64,000 nt of DNA. Source: Calliopum simillimum (taxonomy: Eukaryota > Arthropoda > Insecta > Diptera > Lauxaniidae). A model generated the notes under the pieces. The model was given only the letters and a program-made list of their open reading frames with translations. It had not been told where the DNA came from and did not search any database. Shown here in pieces: positions 20,882 to 33,172 of the stretch (its first letter is position 1; the number at the start of each line of letters is the position of its first letter). The position numbers and the translations under genes are program-made. The DNA is taken from positions 31,677,948 through 31,741,947 of the forward strand of contig OX638370.1 in the NCBI GenBank assembly GCA_951812925.1. The letters run 5' to 3'.

Positions 20882-23154
20882 GTTTTTTTTTTTTTTTTTT
20901 CTTTTTTTTTTCTTTTTTTTAATTTTATTGAAAAAACGCTTACCGCAGCATTACAAATAAGCGCTTAAAAAACTCTTTTTTGGTAAGGCTGCGGTAAGCT
21001 TTTGCTCGCTTACATCCTGTGACATGCAATGTTAAAAGAAAGTATTGTTCTTACGGAGCGGAAGCGCTTATTGGTGGAAAGGATGCACTTCAGAAGGGTT
21101 TTTGAAGCACTTCTTTTCCCCTTGGGTATTTTTCTTTATAAATGTTTTACTGTGTTTTGTGTTACAATCGTTTTTTCTTTTTGTCGCTGTTTTATCTTTG
21201 GTTTATGTGGTTTTTTTTCATGTTTTCTTTTTTATGTACAAACTTTTGTAATACAAAGTTAACGGAAATGCCAACAATTTCCGGTTGAGTTAGTTAACTT
21301 TTTTTTTTGGTGCTTTAATATATAAAGTGGCGGCAGTGGCAGTCGTTCCACAAGTTGTTACCGAAATTTCTCTTGTATTGTTGTAATTCTTTTGGTTAAT
21401 TTAAAAAGTTCTTACAACAATTTTGTTACATTGCCATGTGTTCGCTTTAAGAGTGCTCTTCAAATTTAATGTAAAATTAATTAAAGTGGTATCAGATTTG
21501 GAGCCACTTAAATTTGAAATTTTTTCAATTGCTCGCTGAAATTTTTTGTTCACATTAATTTGTTTTCAATTTTTGCGCTTCATTAAATTTTTTGGCAAAT
21601 TCTTGCGAAACTTTTTGGAATTTTTTATGGGAAAACTTAACAAGCTACGTGTCTTAATGATATTTGGCGCAAATTACACATATTTTGTGTTGCATACCTT
21701 TAGGCACAAAAGTACAAAACTTTCTTTTCAGAATAAAACACCAACATCTCGCACCACATTCCTCAACATTCCTCAACAACCAAGGGCTGTGTAATCACTA
21801 AAAAATTTGCTCCCAAAAGAAAACATAAAGTTTTCTGTTGCCATGGAATGTTTTTTTCTTTTTTCCCTGTGGTAATAAATTGAAATATGCTTTTAGGCGC
21901 AATGATAGCGCGGTAAGAGAACATTTAAAATTATTCTACTTTTTTACACTTCTAAATGATTGTCTCAAAGGTTATTTCTCACTAATTTATTATTTACCCA
22001 AAGGGACTTTTTGAAAAAATTTTACAATAATGAACTTATGCATTTTTTCCCAGGAAAATGTGTGTGGCATGTTAAAAGTAGCGATTGTATTCATGAAAAA
22101 GTTTCAATAATAAATTTTGAAAATTTTCTTGAAAGTACATTTAGTTCTTTTTGCACCTTAATTCTGTGAAAGGGTGCTTTTTATGCACTGAGTAAAATTT
22201 GTTTTTAACTTTTACTAAGCCCAATTGAGTTTGCTTTCTATAAATTGTTAAAAAATTGGCGTGGTGCTTACCTGATTACGCCCACATTTCTATCAATGTT
22301 CGATATTTATATAGTCTGTATCGTGTACTTTTTTAAGTTTATGCCTAAATTCAAAGCTGAACCCGAACTGAACCTTTTCAGGGTTGCTATCTCTGCTATA
22401 TATTCCAAATATTTCCGTGTTAATTTAAGTGTCGTCAAATTTACAGTGTTTTGGATACGCAATATTCATGGATTTATGTATGGATTTAAATTCAAAACGT
22501 TCAAATCGTGAAAATTGGGTACTGTTTATTGTGCTTAGAAAGCATGATTTGAATACAGTCCTTAACCTTTTACTTTAAACCTTAGAAATATGTCGGATGT
22601 GTTGAGAAAACAGTACCTACGTTGTATCTATTAAGTGCCATCTTCGACCCACAAAATCTTCTATATTCGAATAGGTCACATAGTTCCTCAATTTTCTTCC
22701 GATCTGTCTAATTTCAAATGCCGGGTGCTGTTTTTGAAACATAATGTTGTTTGATTTATCAAGCTATGTCTTGCAAACTTGACCAAACATCACGATGAAA
22801 TTTGATTGGTATAATAACTTTACAACGGAATAAAAGTAAGCTTCATTAAGGAAATGCCACGCCCATTTTTTACATTTGAAAAATTTAAATTAGTATTTCT
22901 CGAAATCGGTTTCTTACGATTTTGATGAAAACTTTGGGATACTAAAGTTTCATCGTTACTATGCAGCAGGCCAATAAATAATATAAGCTCGTTAATTGAC
23001 GTGGCATTGTCTAAAAATCTTCAGTATGTTATAATGTGAAAACTATGAGTCTGCAAAAGACAGCTTTTTGGAGTTTCAAGACATTTCGTTTTAAAACACG
23101 TTATGTCTTAAAGCTTTTTTTTAATCAAATACTTCAGTTCAGTACCGCGTGGAA
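20882..23154. other. Cbp53E intron 3, AT-rich segment
   Basis: T-rich sequence with scattered relics, for example GCCACGCCCATTTTTTACAT near 22857, a family K fragment. Open frames here (21029-21262, 21546-21794, 22245-22511) are phenylalanine-rich read-throughs of T-rich DNA and are not supported as genes. Confidence 0.5.
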
Positions 23155-24565
23155 ATGTCACGACAGTACTTTGCGGAGCCGCGTTTTCCTCCTACAAAAC
23201 ATCGTCTCGCATAAAATTCTTATTATAAGATATATTTGTTAGTAACGTTTATTTTTATTTATCTTAATTTTGGTGATTATTAAGTAAAGAACAAATAAAT
23301 TATTGCAATTAAGTAACTGGTAATGAAGAAAAAGAATCAATTTAGTTCAGAGTAAAATCCCCACAACATCAATGAAAATGATGCATACGGCAGCACTGCG
23401 CAACAGCTGTTTTTGACATGCAGCTGTCGTTCGTTTTATTTGCTGTCAAAGAAACCGCAAATAAATTTAGACAAACCGCAGTTAGTTGAGACAGTATTTG
23501 CGTAGCCGGCAACCAGCGAACATCACCAGCAGCAGCAACCGAGGAGGAAACAAGGTATCTATTGAGTTGAGTTGAGTTGGCTAATAGTAGCGTAAAGACT
23601 GCCGCACTATGCACACGCAGCCCGATAATAAATCAGTTGCCTGTAACTAGTGCAAGAGAGAGGGGTCCTACAAACGCGTAGGCCGATAATATATAAGTTA
23701 TTTGTGAGTGCGACCTAGTCTCAAATAGAGTCGTGTATGCAAATAGCAGCGTAGCAAACGAAATGAAGGGAATTTAGTCGCATACAAGAGAGCAGTGAAG
23801 TCAATAGCGTGAGCATAGTATAGAGGGATAGTACTTGGTGGCGGAAAGAGAACCACCACATTAGACGTGAGTAGCCCGATAGTAAATCAGCTGCTCATGG
23901 CTTAAGTGTATGTGGGGGAATTGTCTTACAATCAAGCCCGATAATAATCAGTTTATCGCAGGTGTGCTCTCTCCCTCTGAGGTTTGAAGGAGATGCGCAA
24001 GGATAGACAATAGCGTAGGGTGGAAAATGTACTTTATCTTTATCTCTCGCGTAGATCTTCTTTGTTGCTCACGATTAAAGTCTAGAAGGAAACAGCCTTA
24101 CGATCAAACCCGATAATAAATTAGTTTGTCGCAAGCGTGCATTCTCTCTCTTTCTGAGATATAGAGAGATAGACAATAGCGTAGGGTGAAAAAGGTAGCC
24201 ATTGCATTAGGTGTGTAAAGCCCAATAATATATAAGCTGCTCACGACTATAAAGTATGCCTTTAAGATAACACACGTAGATATTTGATCAGAGACAGCAA
24301 ACTATTACTACACTCAACGAGGCCATGGCTATCGGAAGGAAAGCTGCTTAAGAGCAGGGAGAAGGGAGACGTGTTTTATTTGTTGTAATTTTTTAAGCTT
24401 GTTGGGAGAAACCGAATTGAGAAATAAAAATTAAGTAAATTATTAAAATTTCAACCCGTGACTTTGAATTCAACCAAGATGCTGTCCTTTTCTTTTATAA
24501 ATTTTTGTAGCTGAACCCCTGGCCACCGGCAAGCAAAACCGTTGGCAAAAAGGTTCGTTTCATAC
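23155..24565 (+). repeat. LTR-like long repeat, copy A
   Basis: Colinear with the reverse complement of 33945-34905. Shared blocks in order: AGCCGCGT..TCCTCCTACAAAACATCG (about 23177), GCAGCTGTCGTTCG (about 23421), GCCGG..ACC.GC.AACA (about 23506), CCCGATAATAAATCAGTTGCC (about 23621), TGTGTTTTAT-type signal (about 24370), and GGCCACCGGCAAGCAAAACCG (about 24521). The A copy has the CCCGATAATAAATCAGTT block repeated several times (about 23621, 23875, 23937, 24110). The layout (T-rich start, AATAAA-like signals, no ORF) resembles a solo LTR, but I could not define TG..CA ends or a target duplication. Confidence 0.6.
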
Positions 24566-25009
24566 TGTCTTGACCTGTCTTGCTCAATTTGCTTCAGTTC
24601 TGTTCATATACTGTCTCTTTTTTTATTTACGTCGTTTCTCTCTCCCGAAAATGTATTGAAGCTACTACAATCCTGGGTTACCAATGCGTTACAATTTGCA
24701 TGTGTTTCCATATCATAAATTTTACTATAGTTTTTCTACTCGTACGTTTTGCACTACCCTGAAGTATTTATGTAAAATATAAAATACAGTACATTGAAGC
24801 ACTTCTCACAATCAGGTTTTTATTTGGCACTGATAAAACAAGACAGTGCGCAATAGAGTTTTAAATCTTAAATTTTTTGTATCAAATACTTCAGTTCAGT
24901 GTATATGCGTAGTAATATTTCTTGAAAAAATCTGCTCATTACAATGTAGAATGTAAAACGTGTTAAGATAGTAAGATGGGTTCAAAAAGTTTATATTTTA
25001 TTTGCAATT
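24566..25009. other. Cbp53E intron 3, segment without recognised genes
   Basis: AT-rich. It contains a copy of TATCAAATACTTCAGTTCAGTG near 24883, shared with about 23124. No gene seen. Confidence 0.45.
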
Positions 25010-25412
25010 TTTACCAGTTTATTAAGATTACTAGAATTGCCTAATGTCCAAAGTTTGACCACAAATGTATTAAAAATGTTGGTACTTTTTGCACAGTACT
25101 TTTTTGCTATTTGGTACAAAATATATCATCCCTGTTACATTGATAATGTAAAACGAAAATAAAAAACATGAAGTCAGCTTTTTGTCTTTCTCTTTGTCTC
25201 AGCTCTGTGTAACCGCGTATTTTGTCGTTATTAATATTGAAAAATTTGCATTTAAATTTACCTGCCTTAGTAGCAAAATACTAAAATAATTTTAACTTTG
25301 TGCATATTTACACATAAATACCTTTCAAATGGTGTATTATTCAAAATCGTGCTCCATTTCTAACATGATAAAAAAGGTGGGACAAATTTTTGTCTTGCGT
25401 ATTAATATATAG
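25010..25412 (+). repeat. Interspersed repeat (family G), uninterrupted copy
   Basis: Colinear with 45070-45125 plus 46028-46372, which is split by a mariner element. Shared blocks include TTTGACCACAAATGTATTAA, 'TGGTACTTTTTG', 'AAAAAACATGAAGT', 'CTTTTTGTCTTTCTCTTTGT' and 'TAATATATAGAT'. A short inverted piece occurs at 57137-57210. No ORF. Confidence 0.75.
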
Positions 25413-26619
25413 ATTATTACTAGTAAGTGGCTTTATAAATCAAAAAGCAGAGTTTCTTTTAAATTATTATAAAGTAAGTTTGACACGTTGTCTCATCCTC
25501 TAAAGAATGACAAATTTATTGAATTTGCTCAACAAATGCATCGTAAAATTTTGTGCCTCGTTCCGCTACTTACATGAAGACGATTTTCATCGAATGTCAA
25601 GTTTGGTTTATCAGCCTAAGTTAGCAGTATAATGCTTTCTTACTTATTTTTCTCAGTGTATGCTTAACTACTTTATTGTTTGAATTACAAATTACTTCGA
25701 AGAATAGTGCCTTCTTTTCACTTAAATCACCAGTGGGAAATACTTCATTTTTCTTTTGCAAAAATAAAAATGATACGAAAATATGCCAAATTCGGAAGGC
25801 AACACAAAAATATCAAAACTTATTCTGATCTCTTGGGAGAAGTTGATTTTTTCTCATAACTCAAACCGTATTTCTTTCTTTTGCGGTAGACTTAAAATTT
25901 CCCATGCTGTCCTGTTGTAGTAACTCATGAAATATTCGTGCTCAAAAATTAAAGGAACAAAGAAGGACGAAGTATGAAAAAAAAGACAAAATTGAGTAGG
26001 TCACAACAAATGTGTCACACATACGATTGCACTCCACTGAATTGGCACAGTCACGTGCGTGTGTTAGTTGCTGAGTAGCATAAATATTTAGAAAAGAGAC
26101 AGCAAAACGAAGGCAATTTCTTGACGGCTTCAAATGTTGTGAAAAACATCAAGAAAACCTATTGAAACGTGTTAAATTTTATCGCCTCAAAAAAAAAAAA
26201 TTAACAGCGAAATATAAAAATTTGCAGCCAAAAAAAAAAAAAAACAACCAAAAAGTTGTGGGAGTTGTTTACTTCAAACGCCAAATTGCGAAAACTCGCA
26301 CCTGACTTTTTCGCAATGTTAAGAAAATACATACCTACTTTAGTTGATATCGATATTTGATACAAACATTTTGAAACATTGACGAAATATGAGTAGTAGA
26401 GCTTTGTGCCTGATTTTAGGTCCATAAAGTGAGCCATACAAGTGTAACGAGTTTCGATGTTTTTGGGTTGGGAATTTTGTGCTATTTTCGAGTTTTTCAA
26501 CAGTAGTTTCGAGCTGTCTGAGAAACTTTCCATTGTCCGGAAAAGCGGAAAAATTCTTTTGTATGGCTAATCTTACTTTTTAACCAGCCGAACCAACAGG
26601 AATAGTCAGCGATTAAATC
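25413..26619. other. Cbp53E intron 3, segment without recognised genes
   Basis: AT-rich intron. The 110-codon minus-strand open frame (26201-26533) includes a poly-A stretch and overlaps the decayed start of the satellite. I do not regard it as coding. Confidence 0.5.
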
Positions 26620-28170
26620 TTTTGACACAGGAGTTTCGAGCTAGTTTCTAGCAAATTTTGAGCGAAAAGCATTTTCTGGAAAACTAAAAATTTTCCCGGA
26701 AAATTCCGAAAAACTTTTATATGTGTGAAAAGTGTTTGGAAAAGTGTTTTCCGGAAAACCCCAAACTTTCCCAGAAAATTACAAAAAACATTTTTTAAGG
26801 CTAACTATATATTTTCAGCAAGATGAATCCACAGGAATATTTGGCGATGAAATCTTTCAATAGAGAAGTTTCGAGCTGATCTTTAGTGAAAGCGTTTTTC
26901 AGAAAACTCAAATTTTTCCCAGAAAATCCAGAAAACTTTTACATGGCTCACTTTATTTTTTCAGCCAGACGAACCCACGGAAAAATTGCCGTCAAAATCG
27001 TTTGACGCATGAACTCCGAGCTAGTTTCGAGCTGATCTAAAGAGTAAAGCATTTTCCAAAAAACCAAAAACTTTCCCGGAAAATCTCAAAAAACCTTTTT
27101 TGTGGCTAACTTTATTTTTTCACCCATACGAATTCTCTGGAATAGAATTTCGAGCTAGTTTCGAGCTGATTTTGAGTGAAAAACGTTTTCTGGTAAACCA
27201 TAAATTTTCCCGGAAAATCCCAAAAAACCTTTTTTGAGGCTAACTTTATTTTTTCACCCATAAGAATCCTCTGGAATAGAATTTCGAGCTTGTTTCGAGC
27301 TGATTTTTAGTGAAAAACGTTTTCTGGTAAACCATAAATTTTCCCGGAAAATCCCAAAAAACCTTTTTTGAGGATAACTTTATTTTTTCACCCATACGAA
27401 TCATCTGGAATAGAGTTTCGAGCTAGTTTCGAGCTGATTTTGAGTGAAAAACGTTTTCTGGTAAACCATAAATTTTCCCGGAAAATCCCAAAAAACCTTT
27501 TTTGAGGCTAACTTTATTTTTTCACCCATACGCATTCTCTGGAATAGAATTTCGAGCTAGTTTCGAGCTGATTTTGAGTGAAAAACGTTTTCTGGTAAAC
27601 CATAAATTTTCCCGGAAAATCCCAAAAACCTTTTTTGAGGCTAACTTTATTTATTCACCCACACGAATCCTCTGGAATAGAATTTCGAGCTAGTTTCGAG
27701 CTGATTTTGAGTGAAAAACGTTTTCTGGTAAACCATAAATTTTCCCGGAAAATCCCAAAAAACCTTTTTTGAGACTAACTTTATTTTTTCACCCATACGA
27801 ATCATCTGGAATAGAGTTTCGAGCTAGTTTCGAGCTGATTTTGAGTGAAAAACGTTTTCTGGTAAGCCATAAATTTTCCCGGAAAATCCCAAAAAACATT
27901 TTTTGAGGCTAACTTTATTTTTTCACCCACACGAATCCTCTGGAATAGAATTTCGAGCTAATTTCGAGCTGATTTTGAGTGAAAAACGTTTTCTGGTAAA
28001 CCATAAATTTTCCCGGAAAATCCCAAAAAACCTTTTTTGAGGCTAACTTTATTTTTTCACCCATACGAATCCTCTGGAATAGAATTTCGAGCTAGTTTCG
28101 AGCTGATTTTGAGTGAAAAACGTTTTCTGGTAAACCATAAATTTTCCCGGAAAATCCCAAAAAACTCTTT
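26620..28170 (+). repeat. 134-bp tandem satellite, about 8 homogeneous units plus decayed ones
   Basis: The landmark TTTTCCCGGAAAATCCCAAAA recurs with CCCGG at 27075, 27209, 27343, 27477, 27611, 27744, 27878, 28012 and 28146, a spacing of 134 bp (133 once). Each unit holds TTTTTTCACCCATACGAATC, 'TCTGGAATAGAATTTCGAGC', 'TAGTTTCGAGCTGATTTTGA' and 'AAACGTTTTCTGGTAAACC'. Left of 27075 the units are diverged and irregular (landmarks at 26695, 26770, 26918). A sharp identity gradient like this means recent local amplification on the right side. The frame across units is open in places by chance only. Confidence 0.95.
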
Positions 28171-28416
28171 TTATGGGCTTATGTGAAGTTGGCTAAGGAG
28201 TTTTCGAAAACAGAGTTCTGGGAATAGTTCTGAAGTTCTTTCACAAAATTCGAAATAGTTCTGTGAAATGGGACAAAAAATCGGAGGTGTACCGGTATTT
28301 GCTCAGCGCCGTTTTTTCACTTGAAGTAGTTTTGATAACATTTTTGAGCCCACAAGAAAAGTTCAGAAGTTCTTTATATTTTTTTTTTTTTTTTTTTGAA
28401 TAAAAAACATTTTTTA

Positions 28417-28492
28417 TAAAAAATTTCTTGCAGAAAAAAATTTCTTGCAGAAAAAAATTTCTTGCAGAAAAAAATTTCTTGCAGAAAAAAAG
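28417..28492 (+). repeat. 17-bp tandem repeat, four units
   Basis: AAAAAAATTTCTTGCAG is repeated four times, directly after a poly-T run at 28381-28397. Each unit ends in TTGCAG, which looks like a splice acceptor motif. Confidence 0.9.
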
Positions 28493-29506
28493 TTCTGCTC
28501 TGGATAGTGCTTGAAGAGTTCTAAAGAAAATCTTTGTAACATTTTTCCGAAATATTTGTACTTTTCATTTTAATCGAAAAATCATAAATATTAATCTCGT
28601 ATAAGAGATCCTTCAAAGGGTGAACATCTGGGTTAGATATGTTGCAGAAAAACGCTAGGGAGGCAGAAATAATCGTGTTCGATGCAAATTTTTTCGCTCT
28701 CCCAGTGCTCATAAATAATCAGCGATTTCGAGTACATTCTTATAAAATTTAGACCCAGTTGGGGGTGAGTTACCCACCCAAGCATCATAATATTTTGTCT
28801 CAAACGTCCAGAATTTGAAAATTTTTATGTTACGAATGTCATAGGAAATGTACAAATAGAAAGCATTTGGTACTAAAATGGAGGTGTTTCATACAAAATT
28901 GATGTCATATTAAAAAAATTGATTTTGAAACATTATCAAAAACACTTTAATTGCCAATAATAAGATGGCAAACAATCAACTTAAAGTGCGTTTCATATGT
29001 CTTATAGGATTGCATTTTAGCTGAGCTCTCCGAACGGATAACATCTCTATTCTATAAAAGCAAAACAGAATGCTAGAAATTATCTAAATGATTTTAATTT
29101 TCAACTAAATTTTCTAGCACATAAGCTGCTACCACTCAATCAATTTCTTATGTCCCGCAATTTCGGTATTTGTTTTCATCGATACTTTCTGCTCCACTTT
29201 ATATAATACTTACTGCCACGTGGATAATACGCTTGTTTTGCCTGCTCTCACATTGCCCATAATGGCGCTTGTAATGTTGCTACTGCTGCTGCTGTTCCGT
29301 TGATGGCATTGCCTTGTAGCCTTGAAATAACTTGCATACTTTTAGGCGTCGAGAATTATTATTATCATTATTACATGCTGTGTGTTGTGCATTTAATATT
29401 ATTATGAATATTTTTTATCAACACTGAAATTATATCGCCTTTATGGTGCTCTGTGGTAGATGACAATGTTAATCTGTTTATTCTTCTTTTTTGCCTTTCA
29501 TTACAG
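28493..29506. other. Cbp53E intron 3, 3' end
   Basis: Mostly single-copy looking, with CTG triplets near 29283 and an ATT run near 29358. It ends with the acceptor TTTCATTACAG. No gene seen. Confidence 0.5.
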
Positions 29507-29562
29507 CTGCAAGTTTTTGACGCCAACAAGGATGGACGTTTGCAGCTCTCCGAAATGGCTAA
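29507..29562 (+). CDS. Cbp53E: Calbindin-32, exon with EF-hand 4 loop
   Basis: A 56-nt exon (18 codons plus 2 bases) after CATTACAG and before GTAAGT. It encodes LQVFDANKDGRLQLSEMA and the first two bases of the next Lys codon. The EF-hand loop DANKDGRLQLSE has D1, N3, D5, G6, L8 and E12. The split codon AA/A is completed by the first base of the exon at 33127, which supports both borders. Confidence 0.95.
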
Positions 29563-31489
29563 GTAAGTTAGCGTTTAAATATATAATGTTATGAGTTTTT
29601 TGTCGGCTTCTTATTTACCTAATAATCTCTTTAATGTTCGTACATTTTAAATTGGAAAAATTCATGTTTTACGTCAGAAAGAACAAAAGAAATACAAATT
29701 TTCTTTTGAAGAATCTTGCATTTCAACTTCACTTAAAATGGCTTAAATTATTCTCATCTAAAATAAAAACTTTGAAGTAAAAGTGTTCGAGTAGTTTTCG
29801 AACCATAAATTAAGTACTTGTTACCTATAATACCAACCCTTTCTACATACTACAGGTTCTATTCCAAGATAAATTGTTTCGAAAATAAACTTTTGTCAAA
29901 TCAAATTATATAAACCTTTTCAATATGAATAAAACCTTATAAAAAGTCATTTAAAACTAACTCAAGTCCATTCATCTATGTCTGTAATTAATAAACTAAG
30001 CTTTTGTACGTTGCTGAGTGTAACTAAATAAGAATACCATGACATCAAAAGCACCAGGCACAACTTTTTAGAAAATATTCGTGATGCATAATTTGTTCAA
30101 AATTGAAAGAAACATAAAAGTTGATTTATCATAAAATAATAAGTTTTTTTAAATTATTTCATTTCATAAAAAATATTAAGATATCAAAATAAAAGTTGAA
30201 ACTGCAATTACACCAAAAAACTTTTAACAATTGTTAATAGAAATGTTTTAAAATGTTCGCATATGATCTTGCGTGACAGGCGCCTAGCAAAAGCATAAGG
30301 TCAAAATCTAACATCTTCATCGCATGAGATGTTTATCATTGATTTCACTACAGCGCTTTTCCGGTTCTTCAATATTCTTCTCCAATGACTTTTCGTTCCA
30401 AGACGAGGTCTTCTTGTTTATTACCTAGAAATTTGATTAATAGTAGCCAAATGTCATCTGCGTAATTCAGATCATCTTATTTTATGTTGAAAATCCATAA
30501 AATTCCGCTTCCAATCTTGTTAAGATCTTTAGCAAACATATAAGTAGTACGTATGCAAGAGTGGTAGGAAAAGAATTAATGAAAATTGCGAGGCTGTCAG
30601 AATAGTTTTATTTTTGCAGTGTCTTCTGTTTCACTTGCGAGATCATTCTACATTTTATATTTTTCTTCTCACGGTTTCGAAAACTCATTTTAAACTCATT
30701 TATTCGTTAGATTTACACTTTAAAAATTGATTTTAATTTTATAATTTTTTAATAATTTTCTGTTATAAATGATCGACAACATATTTTTTAATTTTTCATT
30801 TTGGTGAAAATTAACAAAGCTATGATTTTTTAAAGTTTCATGGTTTGGGAAAAATTTTTTATTTTTTTTTTTTTGGAATGTATGTATCTCAGAAACTATT
30901 AGATATGAGAAAAAGTAGTCATAATGTAAAAGGTAGATAACTAACTGATTTTTTGAAATATACAACGCTGGCTGCCAAGCGTTGTTAAATCCAAATCAGC
31001 AACGAAACTTGGTCAAAACACCACGAAACGTAGTAAAATCTAAATCATTTACGAAACGTAGTCAAAACACTCACGAACGTGGTAGAAGCTGAATTCAAAA
31101 CAAATGGACTTTCAGTCATCCCCACAATAATGATAGCAGTGGCTGAGTTCGTTAACGTCCGCATCTTTCACAAGATAGGTTCCAGGCTTAAACATCCCCA
31201 ATACCAAACAAAAAAAAAATATTAATTTAAAGCAAAAATTGATTAGAAAAGAAAATAATATCAGTTTCATTGTTGTTGACAGGAAAAAATATTAAAACAC
31301 ATATATATATTTTTTTGTATTTTATTTAGTAACGCACGTTGTTAATTCAGTGACGAACGTACTCGAAACTCATTTAGCACCGCGTGTTGTTAAAACTGTT
31401 ACGGACGGGCAACGTTGTTAAAATAACCACGTTTCTGCCACTTTTGACACTTTCTCTGTGTACGAAGCTTCTGCGAGGTAATAGAGGAG
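29563..31489. other. Cbp53E intron 4, 5' part
   Basis: AT-rich intron. From about 30960 to 31450 there are degenerate repeats of ACGAAACGTAGTCAAAACAC and GCACGTTGTTAA-type motifs. A possible GAAACG-rich minisatellite relic, but too diverged to define a unit. Confidence 0.5.
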
Positions 31490-31735
31490 GGCTAGGCTAA
31501 CAAAAAATTTCACTTGAGGTGGTGGTCTAAAATATACCCCTGAGGAGTTATAGAGTTAAAACTGATTTTCCGACTTATTTTAGAAAAAAAATTTCTTGAG
31601 TTACCCTAGATTTTTGGAGGAAACTTTTTTTGCAAAAAAATTTTTGCCAGTTGTATAAGCTTTCCAAAAGTGTATTCTATAGGGTTTAATACGATTTTGC
31701 AAAGATCTAGTTCTTTTAAAGTCGATGTTTTAATT
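31490..31735. repeat. Family F palindromic repeat, copy 2, left part
   Basis: Starts near ATACCCCTGAGGAGTTATAG and continues with TTGTATAAGCTTTCCAAAAG, matching the inverted half of family F. It is separated from its right part (32540-32760) by a family R1 insertion. Confidence 0.65.
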
Positions 31736-32535
31736 ATACACTACACCCAGAGTATATTCACTTTGTCCTTCTATTTGTAATGCAGAGAAAGAAGCGTGGC
31801 AGATATAGAAAAGTATATATATTCTTGATCAGCGTCACCTCCGGAGTCGATATAGCCATGTCCGTCTGTTTGGCTGGCTGGGCACACAGGTTGGTACACT
31901 GCTTTCGTCGTCAAAGTTAGCTCGTGGGATTGAAAATTGGTTAACGGACACGCCTACCGCCCATACAAAAAATATGTTCAAAGTGCTACTTTAGGAGTAT
32001 TTTTCACGACAATCCAGCCAAACTACACATAAATACTACGAATTATTAGCGTGAGCTCTAAGCAAAAACTGGTTGGATTTATACAAAAAGGCGTGGGACC
32101 TCCCATATACACAAAAAGCTTCAAAACGCTATACTGAATGCGTTTTTTGAAATAATCGAACTAAATTTGACTCAGACACTAAGAACTATAAATGCAAGCT
32201 TTGAGCAAAACTGGGTAAAATCAGACAGGAGGGCATGGCACCTCCCATATGAGTATACATTTCAAAATGCTATACTGAAAGAGTTTTTTGAGATAATCCA
32301 ACTAAGTAAATATCACTCGAATACGAAGGACTATAAATGCACACTCTGAGTTAAAACTAGACGAACACGGACAAGAGGGCGTGGCACCACCCACATAAGC
32401 AAAAGCTTCAGAACGCTATACTTAAAACGTTTTTTGAGATAATCCAACCGAATTTCACTCTGACTCTTATAACTATAAATACAAGCTCTGAGCAAAAACT
32501 GGATGAACTCGGACAAATGTTTGGCCAGGCCCTTT
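31736..32535 (+). repeat. Family R1 interspersed repeat inserted in family F
   Basis: Begins near TACACTACACCCAGAGTATA and contains TTCTTGATCAGCGTCACCTC, CGATATAGCCATGTCCGTCT and four or five degenerate GGGCGTGGCACCTCCCATAT units. It ends at TTTGGCCAGGCC. Same orientation and order as 50250-50899 and 1-521. Confidence 0.75.
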
Positions 32536-32539
32536 CTAT

Positions 32540-32760
32540 TTTTTCTATTTTTTTTTTTTTACTTTGGGGGCATTTTTATAATTTTTTTTGAAATCCTCGT
32601 TAATTTTCTTTTAATTCGGTAGTACATTTGTCATACTAAATTTTTTAATTGAGGTCAGAAAAAATACTTTACCCTTTGCCTATTCAGCAGCATTTTAAAC
32701 TTCAAATTTTGGTTATTTTTTGATATATTTGAACTTTTAAAACGTGATTTTTTTTTCTTA
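32540..32760. repeat. Family F palindromic repeat, copy 2, right part
   Basis: AAATCCTCGTTAATTTTC, 'GTACATTTGTCATACTAAAT' and 'GAGGTCAGAAAAAA' match family F at 17810-17850 and 34990-35060. Confidence 0.6.
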
Positions 32761-33126
32761 TTTGACATTATTGATTTTGTTTTTAATTTTTATATTTTAA
32801 AGCATTAATTTACATTTAAAATGATCCCAAAAACTAAGCTATGATCAACACTTTACTTACAAAATCGGATATAAATTAATCAAAATGAACTAAAAAAAAA
32901 GAGAAACTTCAGTATGATACCCATATTTACTGCAAAATTTATGATATGTTTGGTTATCCTTATTTTGAATTTGGCCTCAAAAGTGTTATATCTTGTATGG
33001 TTTTTAAGATATCCTCATCTAAAAGCACAAAAAAACATTTTTTTTCTCAACTATTCCTCCGTCACATTACTTTTTGCCTGTCTGATATAAATTTTTTTAA
33101 CAAAACCAATATTTTCTCTTCCTTAG
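32761..33126. other. Cbp53E intron 4, 3' end
   Basis: AT-rich. It ends in the acceptor TTTTCTCTTCCTTAG. The small open frame spanning 32946-33176 contains the real exon only in its last part. Confidence 0.6.
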
Positions 33127-33172
33127 ATTACTCCCAGTCAAAGAAAATTTCCTCTGTCGTCAGGTCTTCAAA
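33127..33172 (+). CDS. Cbp53E: Calbindin-32, exon after EF-hand 4
   Basis: A 46-nt exon: one base completing the Lys codon, then LLPVKENFLCRQVFK, ending in phase 0 before donor GTGAGT. It matches the linker between EF-hands 4 and 5 of Drosophila calbindin-32. The next known residues (GATKLTKEDIEKVFSLYDRD, EF-hand 5) were searched for by eye from here to 64000 and not found, so the following intron exceeds 30.8 kb. Confidence 0.93.

Noticed and set aside
26201..26533. 110-codon minus-strand open frame
   Set aside because: Includes poly-A read-through and overlaps decayed satellite sequence; no recognisable domain.
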